Assembly (NCBI GenBank): GCA_014607495.2
Contig: CP053162.1
Span: 1,426,001-1,490,000, forward strand
Origin: Carposina sasakii
Taxonomy: Eukaryota; Arthropoda; Insecta; Lepidoptera; Carposinidae
Direction: 5' to 3'
DNA: 64,000 nt
Under the pieces are notes generated by a model. The model saw nothing but the letters and a program-made list of their open reading frames with translations. It was not told the DNA's origin and did no database searches. Both the position numbers and the translations under genes were made by a program. Of the stretch, positions 40,353 through 50,870 are shown piece by piece. Every line of letters begins with the position of its first letter. Position 1 is the stretch's first letter.

Positions 40353-40698
40353 AAGCGGTGATAGCCCAGTGGTTAAATCGTGCACCTTCGAAGTGGGAGG
40401 CGTAAGTTCGATCCCAGTCACGGGTCTGTACCAATGAATTTATTTAATTAGATTTTAATGTTGTAAAATTGTCACTTAGCTCATGCCTCGGAAAGCACGG
40501 AAAAATGTTGGTCCTGTGCCTGATCTCTCCGGTCGTGTCGGCTTTCCGTCCCATCGGACTATGAGAGTAATGGAATAGAGAGTGCATTTGTTTGCGCTTG
40601 CGCACACACTTGTGCACTATAATATCTCCTGCGTACCTGGCCAATCTCCGTAGAGATTGGTCGCCTTGGCCGAACTACGGTCAGAGATCATGATCATC
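40353..40698 (+). repeat. S1 tRNA-derived SINE, complete with target duplication
   Basis: The reference copy, 346 bp. Box A lies in GCGGTGATAGCCCAGTGGTT, box B in GTTCGATCCCAGTCACG. The body holds CCGGTCGTGTCGGCTTTCCG and GCACACACTTGTGCACTA, and the 3' end is GATCATGATCATCAT. ATATTTAATTTA is duplicated at 40,341-40,352 and 40,699-40,710. Such elements are transcribed by RNA polymerase III and moved by a LINE enzyme. Confidence 0.88.
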
Positions 40699-40710
40699 AT
40701 ATTTAATTTA

Positions 40711-41304
40711 TATACCGTTATAAGAATAGGTACAAATAATCAGTGAGATATAAAACCCTTAGGGATTTTAGATGGTGGCTAAATAGATGTGTTGTAAAGT
40801 TCTTATTTCAAATAGTTTCTATATATTAAATTTAACTATATAGTTCCACTACCAAATTATTACGTAGGTAGATCTAAGAAACCAATATATTATTCCAGCA
40901 TTGTCTTGAAATATCTCCAGAAAATTCCAGTGATGGAAATGGTTTACGAACCAATCCTATTTCTCCGCGCAATAATATCGAATTCGGACCCGAATACCGA
41001 ATATTGTATTCATTGGTATCGCATCATTACGTTCTTTACTACAGGGTCGGGAAAATAAATCCCTCGATACCAACTCGACCATATTAATTGTTTATCTGCT
41101 GTGTTTGGTTTCATTGATATTCGGTATCTATTTTATTTAGTTGTATTGGTTTAATTTATGTTGGATATTGAATTATTGATGTTGTTTTGAATATAAAATG
41201 TCGCTTTCTAGATGTATCTGTGTTTTTTTGTTTCAATTAATTACACACATACATATAGCCCCGCCCATTATCCCCCAAGCGACCTTCCTATACCTCTAAA
41301 GAAG
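40711..41304. other. Unannotated DNA with a T2 fragment
   Basis: Mostly unrecognised; CCCGCCCATTATCCCCCAAG near 41,263 is a T2-family end. Confidence 0.4.
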
Positions 41305-41740
41305 AAGGTAATGGCCAGCAACATTATGCCATGCCTGACTTATGGCTCACAGACCTGGATATTTACCAATGAGCTAAAAATCTAAAATAAGGGTGTGTCA
41401 GCTATGGAAAGGTTGGTGTTAAAAAAATAAAAAGATTACAGAAAGTTCGAAACTACACAATCCGTGAAAAAAACAAATTCATTGACTTTCTCGAAAAATC
41501 TATGATACATCAAATGGAAATGGACAGGTCACACAGCTCGCTTGAAGGATAAAAGATGGACGAGAAAAGTAACTGCATGGACCGGCCCTACTGGCAAAAG
41601 AAGTCGCGGCAGACCACCAGCACGTTGGGTCGATGACATAAGGAAAATACGAGTAGCAGGAAATGAAAAGTAGCAGAAAATAGAGGCGATTGGCAGAACC
41701 TAGAGGAGGCCTTTACCCTACAAGGGGTTCTCAAAATATA
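41305..41740 (+). pseudogene. RTE-type LINE ORF C-terminal remnant
   Basis: Codons read NIMPCLTYGSQTWIFTNEL, then after a frame break KWTGHTARLKDKRWTRKVTA and KRSRGRPPARWVDDIRKI, and finally WQNLEEAFTLQGVLK. This order (LTYG..TW, GH.AR..D.RW, RGRP..RW.DDI, W..LEEAF) is that of RTE-clade LINE proteins. Stops and frameshifts show it is dead. Confidence 0.85.
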
Positions 41741-41999
41741 ATTATTTTTTTTGTATAAAGTTAATTATTTATCAATATAGTTGTAGTTTTAAAATAAATA
41801 ATTTATTATTATTTATAGGAATGAATTGGAAATTTAATTTGTAATATTTGAGAAATAAATGGCTAATTATTATAATTATAATTATTATTATCCCCCAAAG
41901 AGGTTGAGTAGTGTGCAATTTACACACCCTCTTTTCACTAATAAACCTAATAACTTAGTAAGCATTATTTTCTATAATATATCTATATTCTTTATACTC
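41741..41999. other. AT-rich LINE tail region with a T2 fragment
   Basis: An (ATTATT)n-like simple stretch, then TTATCCCCCAAAGAGGTTGA to ACACACCCTCTTTTCACTAA (41,887-41,938), which is T2. Confidence 0.5.
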
Positions 42000-42215
42000 T
42001 ATTCTATACATATGATATCATTATAACGGATCAATTTTAGTGCACGCTTATCTCAGAAACGGCTGAATCGATTTCGATGCAGTTTTCAGGAATATGTTGT
42101 GACAGGTCCCACTTAACATATTATCTACAGGCTAGGGAAAATGTTTTTATCCCGAATAATATCGACATTTTATTTTTTCTGCAGTTCACGCAGACGGAGT
42201 CTCGGGTGTCCACTA
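42000..42215 (-). repeat. R-family repeat
   Basis: The minus strand shows GGACACCCGAGACTCCGTCT, the CTGCAGAAAAAATAAAATGT block, a degraded CGGGATAAAA block and GAAATCGATTCAGCCGTTTC. Confidence 0.7.
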
Positions 42216-42889
42216 TAACATAATATGTTTTATATTTCTAGTTGACCATAATTATGGTTAACGTGACAGGGGATCTTTTACGCGTTCCTGTAGTATTGAC
42301 AAACTATTATTATTTATTTATTTATTTGTGAAAATACCTTTCTATGTACAGCCATGAATTATGTTGAACGATCTAATTTTCTAGACATAACACAGATAAA
42401 TAAATATATCACACATCGTTTGCAAGAGTACCTAAGTACTTGATCCAAATTTCTATGACAATAATTATGATTTGCTTTAATTTGCACCAAAAATAATTTA
42501 GAAAATAAATTTAAGATAGCATTACTTCGTTTACTCAGACGAAAGCAGGCAGACCACTCCATCAATATACCAATTTGTAAGCCAAGAACGAATTACGGAT
42601 TAAAACTTGAAACCAATTCAGAAATTGGTATCGGATTTATTCCCAAGTTATAAATAGCTCAGCTCAGCACTAATCGATTGGTGTAGGTATTCATGGAGAA
42701 GGAAAAAACAGGAGACGTGAAAAGAATGCTAGCCGCCAAAATATGAACCAACCATTTGGTAACCGTTGCTTATCGCTATTGTCCTGTTTCTCAAGCTAAT
42801 ACTAAGTAGCATTAATAATAATAAATATTTATATACTTTATAGCACGGTAAGGTCTCGTGGGGTACTAATATATTATATATCATATCAT
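42216..42889. other. Unannotated DNA
   Basis: No recognised gene or repeat. Confidence 0.4.
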
Positions 42890-42990
42890 TATAAGCGATG
42901 AGAAGTCCACTGTGAACATAGGCCTCCCTGAAGCGGCCTGTGTCCAACCAATACCCGCGACTTTGGCTAGGTCGTCCGCCCATCTCGCGG
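42890..42990 (-). repeat. RTE-type LINE 3' end fragment
   Basis: AGTCCACTGTGAACATAGGC, CTCCCTGAAGCGGCCTG and CGCGACTTTGGCTAGGTCGT match the LINE end at 39,445 with changes. Confidence 0.6.
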
Positions 42991-43004
42991 GAGAAGAAAT
43001 ATAC

Positions 43005-43130
43005 CTACCTATATCTAGATAATTATAGAACAATCCATAACTCGGAAACTGACATCGATATTCATCAATATTTGTGCACCTACCGGGAATCGAACCCAGG
43101 ATATGCAGTTAGCGTCAATTAGTCTTCGCC
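43005..43130 (-). repeat. S2 SINE head and body
   Basis: ATAACTCGGAAACTGACATC, GATATTCATCAATATTTGTG, CACCTACCGGGAATCGAACC (box B) in inverted order. Confidence 0.65.
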
Positions 43131-43540
43131 TAAAGTCCACCTTTGTTACATTTTTGCGCAATACAGAACGGATAGAAAACATGAATCTTAAACACCACAC
43201 ACCGCACAGACCAGGATTATAAAGGTTCAACAACCCCTTATTATTACTATTCTATTGGCATACAGATGATGTCTTGCAAATCGATATAAGCTTAACGGCT
43301 ATAATATAGTAAATTAAATTATGAGTATATCATCATCTTTCTGCCCTTATCTTATTATTTATGGGGTCTGTGTAGTATTTATGGGGGGTATTTTTTTTTG
43401 TTTGGTAGCGGTTTCATTTTGGGGTGCAAACATAGAAAGTAACATATAAAAAGACCATCGACAAACAAGTTGTTAATGCTTTCATGTCGAATAAATGATT
43501 TTGAATTTGCTCGGCACCATATGGTTTTTACTAAAACCAT
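43131..43540. other. Unannotated DNA
   Basis: No feature recognised. Confidence 0.35.
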
Positions 43541-43648
43541 AGAGGAATAAGATGTAGACATAGAGTGCTAATGTCATACTAACAGTTTCGATGCACCATT
43601 AGACTTTTCGGTGCCTCACAATTCCAATTCTCGACACTTCCTCTATGC
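43541..43648. mobile_element. M2 MITE, internally deleted copy
   Basis: AGAGGAATAAGATGTAGACA, GAGTGCTAATGTCATACTAA and TTTTCGGTGCCTCACAATTC match the left arm of M2; it then jumps to CTTCCTCTATG, which looks like the outermost right end. Most of the right arm is missing. Confidence 0.65.
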
Positions 43649-43762
43649 TAAAACTGATATTGTCAAATTCAGGGCATATGAACTCTTAAAGCAGTACTAT
43701 TTCCATTATGCAAGCGAGGAGCTATAAGTAGAATAAAAAGAGCGACATCTCGATTTTATATA

Positions 43763-44022
43763 CAGGGTGTAACAGAAAGGGTATGTTAAGCGAAAAGCTA
43801 TGTAAACAGCCCACCATGGAGAACTTATTTCCAAAATTTGAGACCCGAAATCGCATGTTTATTTTTCAAGGTTGTATGAACATTCCTGAGTTGTGTAGGA
43901 ATTCTCCATTTTAACTGGAAAAATAAACATGTGATTTCGAGTCTGAAATTTTGTGGGTAGGTCCTTTTAGTGGGCTATTTATATAGCTTTTCGCTTAACA
44001 TACCCCTTTTGTTACATCCTGT
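43763..44022. mobile_element. M1 palindromic MITE
   Basis: CAGGGTGTAACAGAAAGGGT to the complement GTTACATCCTG, flanked by TA. The arms pair over about 120 bp each, with GTTAAGCGAAAAGCTATGTA on both. Confidence 0.85.
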
Positions 44023-44125
44023 ATATATCTTGTAGAGATAAGCTTGCCATTGTACATGCATCTCTTCTTTTATCTTGTATGCTATATTCTTTTATATATG
44101 TGCAATAAAGAATAAGAAAGAATAT
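44023..44125 (+). repeat. CR1-like LINE tail
   Basis: GAGATAAGCTTGCCATTGTA, CATGCATCTCTTC and GTGCAATAAAGAATAAGAAA: a polyadenylation-like signal and short tail as in other CR1-like ends. Confidence 0.5.
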
Positions 44126-45092
44126 CTCCACGTCTCTTAGTAACAAAATCGGGTTCTTCCCACTGATGTTTCCAGTATATTATTGAGTTATTACGATTTC
44201 AGAACACGTATGAGGTGGTTATTGAAGGCAAACATTGTGTCGCCCCAAGGTCTTCTCTCCCCGGGGACTGACAGTTTGAATAACGATGCCTTCGTGATTG
44301 TTAATAAAGAATTTTCCCCGGTTTAGGGTTCAATAGCTGTAATGACAATAAATTCACGGCTGATTTGCTTAAGCGGTTAAATGTCTTGGGATTTTAGCGA
44401 GTGTAAAGGCTTATGCTTACTTTGCTTAGGTTCTCTTGAATATTCTGGGTTGGTTATGTTATTCTGGTCTGAGTTATTCGGAGAGATTCTAGTTAAACTA
44501 GAAAAGAGTATCGGCGCGAATGTTGTATTAGAGTTGATAGTTTATAAAACATTTTTTGGTTCAATCAAATGATGAATAGGCTTTACAAAATAAACAATTT
44601 CTGGACGGTAAGCACGAACGTTTTTTTCGCAACGTAACGCTATCGACTCGCAAGCAAAGCAGGTTCGTGCTTGTCGTACTTGTTTCGACGCTACGCACCT
44701 TAAAAAATATTCCAATAAACGCTATGGTTAAGTAGGCAAGTGGTTTTATTTTTAACCAATATCAACGTCTTATTCTAAGATATCCCAGTTTATACGACGC
44801 TATTTGATCTAAATATAGTGAATTTACTGACCTTTTTCTATCATAGACTACGGAACCTATTTACTTTATTTACTCTCCGTGATTTCTTTTTTTAAATAAT
44901 AATATTCGGAAACTTGTCGACAACGAAGCGACGTGACGGTGGAAGTGTATGATCTTGGAGCGAATTTCGAGAATGAATTGAACGTGGTCGCTAACTTATT
45001 AATTTTTATCTACTTTTCTTAGCTTTATGGAAGCGGCGGGCGTGACTTTTTATTTAACAGTGACCGTAATTTATTTCAATTTATGCTGATGC
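44126..45092. other. Unannotated DNA
   Basis: A 10-bp inverted repeat AAGCACGAAC (44,610-44,619) and GTTCGTGCTT (44,663-44,672) is the only structure seen. A 63-codon plus frame at 44,381 is unsupported. Confidence 0.4.
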
Positions 45093-45275
45093 GGGGCTTT
45101 AATAGAATACATCAGCTACACCTCCTTCCGTACATGTCGTAAGAGTCCACTAAGGAACTCGGGCGTTCTCTCAGGCGATAAGCTGGCAACTTGTCACTGA
45201 TTATTAACAACTGTCCCCGCTATGCTTTCTGGCTACTCTATTTTGAGACCACAGCCGTGTGTACACTGTTTTTTT
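45093..45275 (-). repeat. C-family repeat, near full length
   Basis: ATGCGGGGCTTTAATAGAAT, ACATCAGCTACACCTCCTTC, TAAGGAACTCGGGCGTTCTC, AGGCGATAAGCTGGCAACTT, CCCCGCTATGC and CACAGCCGTGTGTACACTG in inverted order. Confidence 0.8.
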
Positions 45276-46145
45276 TTTTAAATTATATTAAGTTTACAGT
45301 TTAAAGTTTACAAATTGTGATTGTACAATACCCAGCAAACTGTTATAATAGATAGTTTGTATGCGGGAACGTGTCAAGCAAGTTACTGCAGGTATATTAC
45401 AAAAATTGCATACCAAGATATTAGATTACAACGGACGAGAATGTGCAGGCTAAGGTAGCAAACTAAAAGAGTATCGCTTCAGCTTATTTTTAAAGATAAC
45501 ATTATTAGGTTCAATGCGTATGTCATCACCGTTATATCACCGTTATTTGTTTACTCTGGGAACTTTAAGTTTGACAGCCGAAGTTTGTATAAGTATATAT
45601 GTAATATTTCACTATCATCAATAGATAATAATACAATAATAAGATCAATGTATTTTTTAAACATTTAAAGCTTTGGTAATCAACAAACAGCTTCGACCCA
45701 AAAAAATATTCATTCACATCCAAAACTGAAGCGAACGAAATTAATATCCCACCGCTTAGATGAAAAAAAAAATGAAATATTTTCTCCATTATTTATATTT
45801 CTATTCAGAAATAACTAAGTGCCCACTCAGAGCGGCCATTTTCCAGCAAACGTTTGTACCAAGATTATTTCTACATAACAATGGGAAACAGAGATTTTCA
45901 ACAAAAGGGATCTTTTCAATTGTAAATATGGAAATTTTCGGGTATACAATAGGCAATAAGGATATTTGGAACGATGTTCAATTTTATTACACATCTGAAT
46001 GGAGGCTTGATTTAAACCGATTTTGGAAAATTCGGTTTTTGTATGTCCGTTCTGATTTTAATTTGTGGAGGTAATTAATTACCTTTTAATAATTTGGTTG
46101 GAATATTGAATCAAATTAAACTTTTTAAAAGTTTGTAACATATTT
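45276..46145. other. Unannotated DNA; open frame of 104 codons
   Basis: A plus-strand frame at 45,760-46,074 (104 aa) is open but shows no motif I recognise, begins in an A-run and has AT-driven composition; I do not call it a gene. The rest is AT-rich. Confidence 0.35.
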
Positions 46146-46149
46146 AAAA

Positions 46150-46240
46150 CATAATACAGAAATTGGGTTAACTGGTAGAAAATGCTTTGTAGGATTAAGT
46201 TCACCTATCTACAAAAATTATTAGTACAATAAAGTGTTCT
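46150..46240 (+). repeat. CR1-like LINE tail, degraded
   Basis: TTAACTGGTAGAAAATGCTT, AGGATTAAGTTCACC and GTACAATAAAGTG. Confidence 0.5.
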
Positions 46241-46245
46241 CATTC

Positions 46246-46375
46246 ATCATCATTTACAGCCCTGGGAAGTCCACTGTTGGACATAGGCTTCCTCCAGCAA
46301 CCTCTACTCCGACCGGTCGGAAGCAGCCTGCATCTAACCGACGCCCACGACCTTGGCCAGGTCGTCCATGTTTTA
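46246..46375 (-). repeat. RTE-type LINE 3' end fragment
   Basis: CCTGGGAAGTCCACTGTTGG, ACATAGGCTTCCTCCAGCAA, CTACTCCGACCGGTCGGAAG and GACCTTGGCCAGGTCGTCC match the complement of the LINE end at 39,445. Confidence 0.7.
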
Positions 46376-46562
46376 TTTTATAATACATACAAACATACAT
46401 AAAATCAGGCCTCTTTCCCGGCCTCCATTTGCCACGGTCCTGACACATCCCTATCGCTGCATTTACTTACTGTCCCAAAAGGCAGTATTTTTAGCATACG
46501 TATTATTGGTCTATATTAGCGCAAAATAATCAGTATCCCCATCTAAATAAATAATGCATATA

Positions 46563-46940
46563 CAGGGTGTAAAAAGACAACGTTGTTTTTTTAATACATC
46601 GTATTCTTTGTAAGGTTACGATCATTTTTTCTTTGGAACCAACCCTGGGAAACGACAAAAAAATATGAAAAAGAATTATTTTATTGCAAGAAATGTATTC
46701 GTTTGATGCGCAAAGTGCAAATTTACGTACAAAACTAACATTTTGACATATTACCATTGAAAAAAAATTTTGTCAACCGATTCCAGATGGATTTATGTAA
46801 AAAATGCAAATATTATTGTTACTTTGGACCTTTACTTGGAAACAAGTGGTCTTCCAGGGGTACTACCATAGAAAAAAATGATCGTGATGTTACAAAGAAT
46901 ATGAGGTATTAAAAGAACAACGTTGTCTTTTTACACCCGG
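46563..46940. mobile_element. M5 MITE with long inverted ends
   Basis: CAGGGTGTAAAAAGACAACG on the left and its complement GTTGTCTTTTTACACCCGG on the right, flanked by TA. The inverted repeat extends about 75 bp inward (TATTCTTTGTAA, ATCATTTTTTCT). 378 bp, no transposase. The ends resemble those of M1 and A, suggesting a common mariner-like source. Confidence 0.8.
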
Positions 46941-46942
46941 TA

Positions 46943-47224
46943 TAGGCATATTTTAGATTTTCTCAGTTAATGTGGTTTAGGTAAATACTCAAGTCAAAGT
47001 AACTCTGACCTTATTTTTTTTCCATTATGCCAAGTTTCAATAGATGTTAAATATATTTTTAATTCAAATTTGAATAGTTCAAATAAGAATTGAAGATTAC
47101 TTTAAGTTATATATGAACAAAACCTCTCAAGATCGGTTACTGTAATTGGCTGTTAGCTGCCAATGCCGTAGAATTGTATTCCATTATTTATCCGTCATAT
47201 TATATTAGTAGATTGTTGTATTTG
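46943..47224. other. Unannotated AT-rich spacer
   Basis: No feature recognised. Confidence 0.35.
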
Positions 47225-47410
47225 TACCCATAAAGCGGCGATAGGCTCACCCCTTACCACGTGGGACTTAATAGGCTAACTGGTGAAAAGTGGGTGTTTA
47301 AATAGTACACCTTAAATAGTTAAACTAATAAAATAAAATAAAAAGTTAAAATAAAAAAATAGCTCAACCTCTTTGGGGAATAATGGGCGTGACTATATGT
47401 ACCTATGTAA
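47225..47410 (+). repeat. T2-family repeat
   Basis: AAAGCGGCGATAGGCTCACC, TACCACGTGGGACTTAATAG, GCTAACTGGTGAAAAGTGGG and CAACCTCTTTGGGGAATAAT. Inverted relatives are at 49,618 and 54,590. Confidence 0.65.
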
Positions 47411-47644
47411 CCAACAAAGAACCTGTAAATAAATATTAAGAAAAAGAACGTCACGCTAACTATAGTCGACGACGAAATAATGAGATGGCATTACTTCTCG
47501 GAACTAAATCACAGCCTTTGTGGGCAAAGAAGACAATTAAGGCTTTTGTTCGACCGCGTTCTATTTCCTGTATACCAGAACAACTCGGGGAAAACAATGG
47601 GTAACACCGTATGTTATTTACGAATTAATCACTATTTCGGGTTT

Positions 47645-47745
47645 ATAATCATACATACATACATATAATCACGCCTTTATCCCTTACTGGGTAGGCCGAG
47701 CACCAAGGGCCAATAGAACCACATGGCCACTTCATGTTTGTAATC
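47645..47745 (-). repeat. T-family repeat
   Basis: A CATACATACATACATATAAT start, then CACGCCTTTATCCCTTACTG, GGTAGGCCGAGCACC and ACCACATGGCCAC: complement of the copies at 13,645 and 32,895. Confidence 0.7.
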
Positions 47746-47782
47746 ATCTTGATAAATATAGTGTGCTGCCTGTACTGATGCG

Positions 47783-47925
47783 GGGGCTTCACTAGAATAC
47801 ATCAGCTGCATCCTTACGACTACGGAACATCTTACCCCGTTTTGCTAAGCGTGATTGTGGTATCTCTTTTGCAATCCTGCAGTTACGGCTACCTGTTCTT
47901 GGAATACACTGCCGTGTTAATTATG
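47783..47925 (-). repeat. C-family repeat, internally deleted
   Basis: GGGGCTTCACTAGAATACAT, CAGCTGCATCCTTACGAC, then a jump to ACCCCGTTTTGCTAAGC and GCAATCCTGCAGTTACGGCT. Confidence 0.7.
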
Positions 47926-47931
47926 TAACCT

Positions 47932-48105
47932 TCAGACCGTATCTCTGTCTCGGCGGCAATTTCAACGAAGATTAGCGATGTACGCAGGAAATAATATTAC
48001 GAGTGCAAAAGTGTATGCACAAACACAGGTGCACTCTCTATTCCCTCACTCTCATAGCCCGATCGGAAGGAGATTCAACACGACCGGAGAGATTAAGCGG
48101 AGGAC
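47932..48105 (-). repeat. S1 SINE, 3' half
   Basis: ACCTTCAGACCGTATCTCTG, TACGCAGGAAATAATATTAC, GCACAAACACAGGTGCACTC and a GACACGACCGGAGAGAT-like block (degraded). Confidence 0.65.
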
Positions 48106-48734
48106 CAATCACTGGATAAATATGCTAAATTGATGACGTACTAAAGAAACGCCTAGTAAAGTGCATCCAAAACCGACGAGCATATATGAAGCATGCATTT
48201 AAAGAATGTGGATGAGGCGAAAGAGGCATATTTTGAAGTTTTGAAACGTGCTAAATGAAGATCTGTAGTCTCTACTACTGCATATCCTATAGAGATGGAC
48301 ATATATGTCTTTTTGGTTATGTAATTACATATTTAATTTATATTGACAAATTGTTTTAGTTTTAGAAGTTCTTTTTTGGTATGAGTTTTTCTATATTTTA
48401 GAATTCCCGAAATTGCCACGGGAAAGTGAAACAACGAGAATTCTAAATTGTATCCCGTCGTGTGCCAGATATACAATATATAATTACGTTTTCAATAGAA
48501 TAATCTCCACGAGGGTATTCAGGATTAAACCTTATCTTAAGCGAAATAAACAATCGCATGTGGGTAGAACAAAGCCTGTTATTATTACGGCCGCTTGTGG
48601 TTAACTCGTCCATTATTTGAGAACACAGTGTTGATAAGAAAAAGTTTATATTATTTGAATAACAGCGGTACTTTCAAGATCTTAATTAATTTAGTCGCAA
48701 TGAGTATTTGACTAAACTATATACATACATATAG
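48106..48734. other. Unannotated DNA
   Basis: No repeat named. A 63-codon plus frame at 48,413 is unsupported. Confidence 0.35.
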
Positions 48735-49620
48735 TCCTACCCCTTAGTTAGTTAGTTTAGTTAGTTAGTTTGACCGGGCATTTTCCGCACTTAGCCTCTA
48801 TAAGTGAGGCCATTGTACGTATTTTACCTTACCTGTCTACACCAACCAAACCAGATTTTCCCAGAAGGTCAGCAACCTTCTAGGCTTGCTGCAGGCTTCC
48901 GAGAGTAATGCTGGAGATCGGAGGATCAGTGCCCGTTGTTCGGCCACGCTTGTGCATTCCATGATCACGTGCTGTGCCGTTTCTTCCGTCTCCTTACATC
49001 CTCTGCAGAGGGGGCTGTTTTGTTTGACACACCTATGGCGTGCAGGTGTTTTTGTAGAGGACAGAGGCCCGTTAAGATTCCTATGACCTTACGGATACTG
49101 TCCCTTTTTAGACTTATGAGGTTGCAGGCGAGACATTTTGATGCCTCCGGAACAGCGATTTTAGTCTGCCTGCATCCTGCACCGTTGTTCCACTCTGCGT
49201 GATGGGTTTCCTCGGTTTGCGTACGCCACATTCGTATTTGGGCCTAGGGTATCGGCAATAATAGTTCCGGGCCATATACACTTGCCATGGATCCCCTTTT
49301 GGCCAATTCGTCAGCTGCGTCGTTTCCGAGTGAGTAGTCGCTGTGTCCTTTAATTCACTGCAAGGTCACGTTGTTTTGTTATGAGGACAGAGGTTATTAT
49401 TACGTTATTTTGAAGGGCCTGCAGAACGGTCGCGCTGTCAGAGATGATTTTTATATTCATATCTTTGACACCTCTGGCCGTCACCGCCTGTGCCGCTTTG
49501 GTGATGCCTATGCATTCTGCTTGAAAGATAGTATTAACCTTGTCAATGCTGGTGGATATTTTTATATTCATGTCATTCGAGAAAATTCCGGCTCCTGTGC
49601 CATACTTGGTTTTAGATCCC
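48735..49620 (-). pseudogene. LINE ORF2 remnant with RNase H domain
   Basis: On the minus strand the frame at 49,350-49,571 reads TIFQAECIGITKAAQAVTAR and IKIISDSATVLQALQNN, an RNase H fold (AEC..I..A, and SDS.A.L.AL) as in Jockey/R1/I-group LINEs with a C-terminal RNase H. Downstream, broken by frame changes, come GILTGLCPLQKHLHAIGVS and a CRGCKETEETAQHVIMEC zinc-binding end typical of such proteins. Then a TAAGTGCGGAAAATGCCCGG type untranslated end and a (TTAG)n-like stretch near 48,745-48,770. The missing parts and frameshifts make it dead. A plus-strand relative is at 56,717. Confidence 0.82.
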
Positions 49621-49750
49621 CTTATCCCCTAAGGAGGTTGGACAGAAGTGTGCAAAATATACACCCACTTTTCACCAGTTAGCCTATTAAGTCCCACGTG
49701 GTAAAGGTTGAGCCTACCGCCGTTTTTCGAGCACAAATACAAAAATCTAA
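49618..49750 (-). repeat. T2-family repeat
   Basis: CTTATCCCCTAAGGAGGTTG, CACCCACTTTTCACCAGTTA, GCCTATTAAGTCCCACGTGG and CGCCGTTTTTCGAGCACAAA. Confidence 0.65.
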
Positions 49751-49796
49751 TGATGGGAATTCAATGGGAAATGTTTCCGTGACATTCTAAATAGGT

Positions 49797-49882
49797 ATTA
49801 TAACCTATTAGTGTCAGAGCCTCGCCCGTTAAATAGCAAGGTGCACCACGAGCAAGTGAGGTTGACTTTAGGTCGTAAGATG
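49797..49882 (+). repeat. E-family half element
   Basis: TAACCTATTAGTGTCAGAGC, CTCGCCCGTTAAATAGCAAG, GTGCACCACGAGCAAGTGAG and GTTGACTTTAGGTCGTAAG: one arm of the palindrome at 54,857-55,306. Confidence 0.7.
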
Positions 49883-49925
49883 AGTTGAACCCACATATAC
49901 CCTTAATTTAGGAACTAATTAATAA

Positions 49926-50270
49926 AAATTAAGCTCAGTGGTTAAGACGTGCACCTTCCAAGCGGGAGGCGTAAGTTCGATCCCAGTCACGGGCCTGTAC
50001 TAATGAATTTATTTCATGTACAGATTTTAATATTGTAAAAATTGACACTTAGCTCCTGCCTCGGAATGCACGTAAAACCGTTGGCCCTGCGCTTAATCTC
50101 TCTCCGGTCGTGTCGGCTTTCTCTACCATCGGGCTATGAGAGTGAGGGAATATAGAGTTTATCTGTGTTTGCGCACACACTTGTGCACTATAATATCTCC
50201 TGCGTACCTGCTCAATCTCCGTAGAGATTGGTCACCTTGACCGAAATACGGTCGGAGATCATCATCATCA
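49926..50270 (+). repeat. S1 tRNA-derived SINE
   Basis: AAGCTCAGTGGTTAAGACGT (box A partly lost), GTTCGATCCCAGTCACG (box B), full body, and GGAGATCATCATCATC 3' end. Confidence 0.85.
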
Positions 50271-50534
50271 ATAACAATTAAAGTATCCTTAGGTAAAATT
50301 TTCTTAAACATCTCAGAGCCGAACAAATTAGGGTTAAATTTATTTTATGGGTCAAACTATGAAAAATTTACATTTATTTACTTTAAGACATTTTTATTTT
50401 TTCAGTACAGAGCACACGTTTAGATAGTTTACTTTTGTTATCTAAGAGAAATCAAGAAATCAGTTCACATAAAAGGATATATTACCTACTTATTCGATTA
50501 CAGAGGACATTGTTCAGCCACGTTTGGATAACCG
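50271..50534. other. Unannotated AT-rich spacer
   Basis: No feature recognised. Confidence 0.35.
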
Positions 50535-50645
50535 GGTCAGATGTAAAAGATCAGACAAGTTGCTAGCTCATCGCCTGAGAGACCGCCCTTGAGTTCCTTA
50601 CGATATACCCAGAAGGAGACAGTTGATGTACACTAGTAAATCAGT
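50535..50645 (+). repeat. C-family repeat, 3' half
   Basis: GATCAGACAAGTTGCTAGCT, CATCGCCTGAGAGACCGCCC, TTGAGTTCCTTACG and AGAAGGAGACAGTTGATGTA. Confidence 0.7.
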
Positions 50646-50674
50646 ACAGAAATATGAACATAACGTATCAGTTT

Positions 50675-50870
50675 GACGGCCGTTTGGTGTAAATTGCCCG
50701 CCGCACCATAAGTCCTGGGTTTGAATCCCGGTAGGTGGAAACATGATGAATAATATAGTTATTTATTTCTATACTTATAGGTATTTATGTGTTTACCATT
50801 GCTCAATACCCACCATACAAGACCGTATGGTTCTTAGTGTGAAACTAAGTTAATGTGTTGTGTAGTATGC
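50675..50870 (+). repeat. S2 SINE
   Basis: GACGGCCGTTTGGTGTAAAT, CGCACCATAAGTCCTGGGTT, TGAATCCCGGTAGGTGGAAA and CAATACCCACCATACAAGAC, ending near AATGTGTTGTGTAGTATGC. Confidence 0.75.

Noticed and set aside
45760..46074. 104-codon plus frame as a host gene
   Set aside because: It starts in a poly-A run with a Lys-rich, AT-driven composition, and has no motif or neighbouring gene structure.
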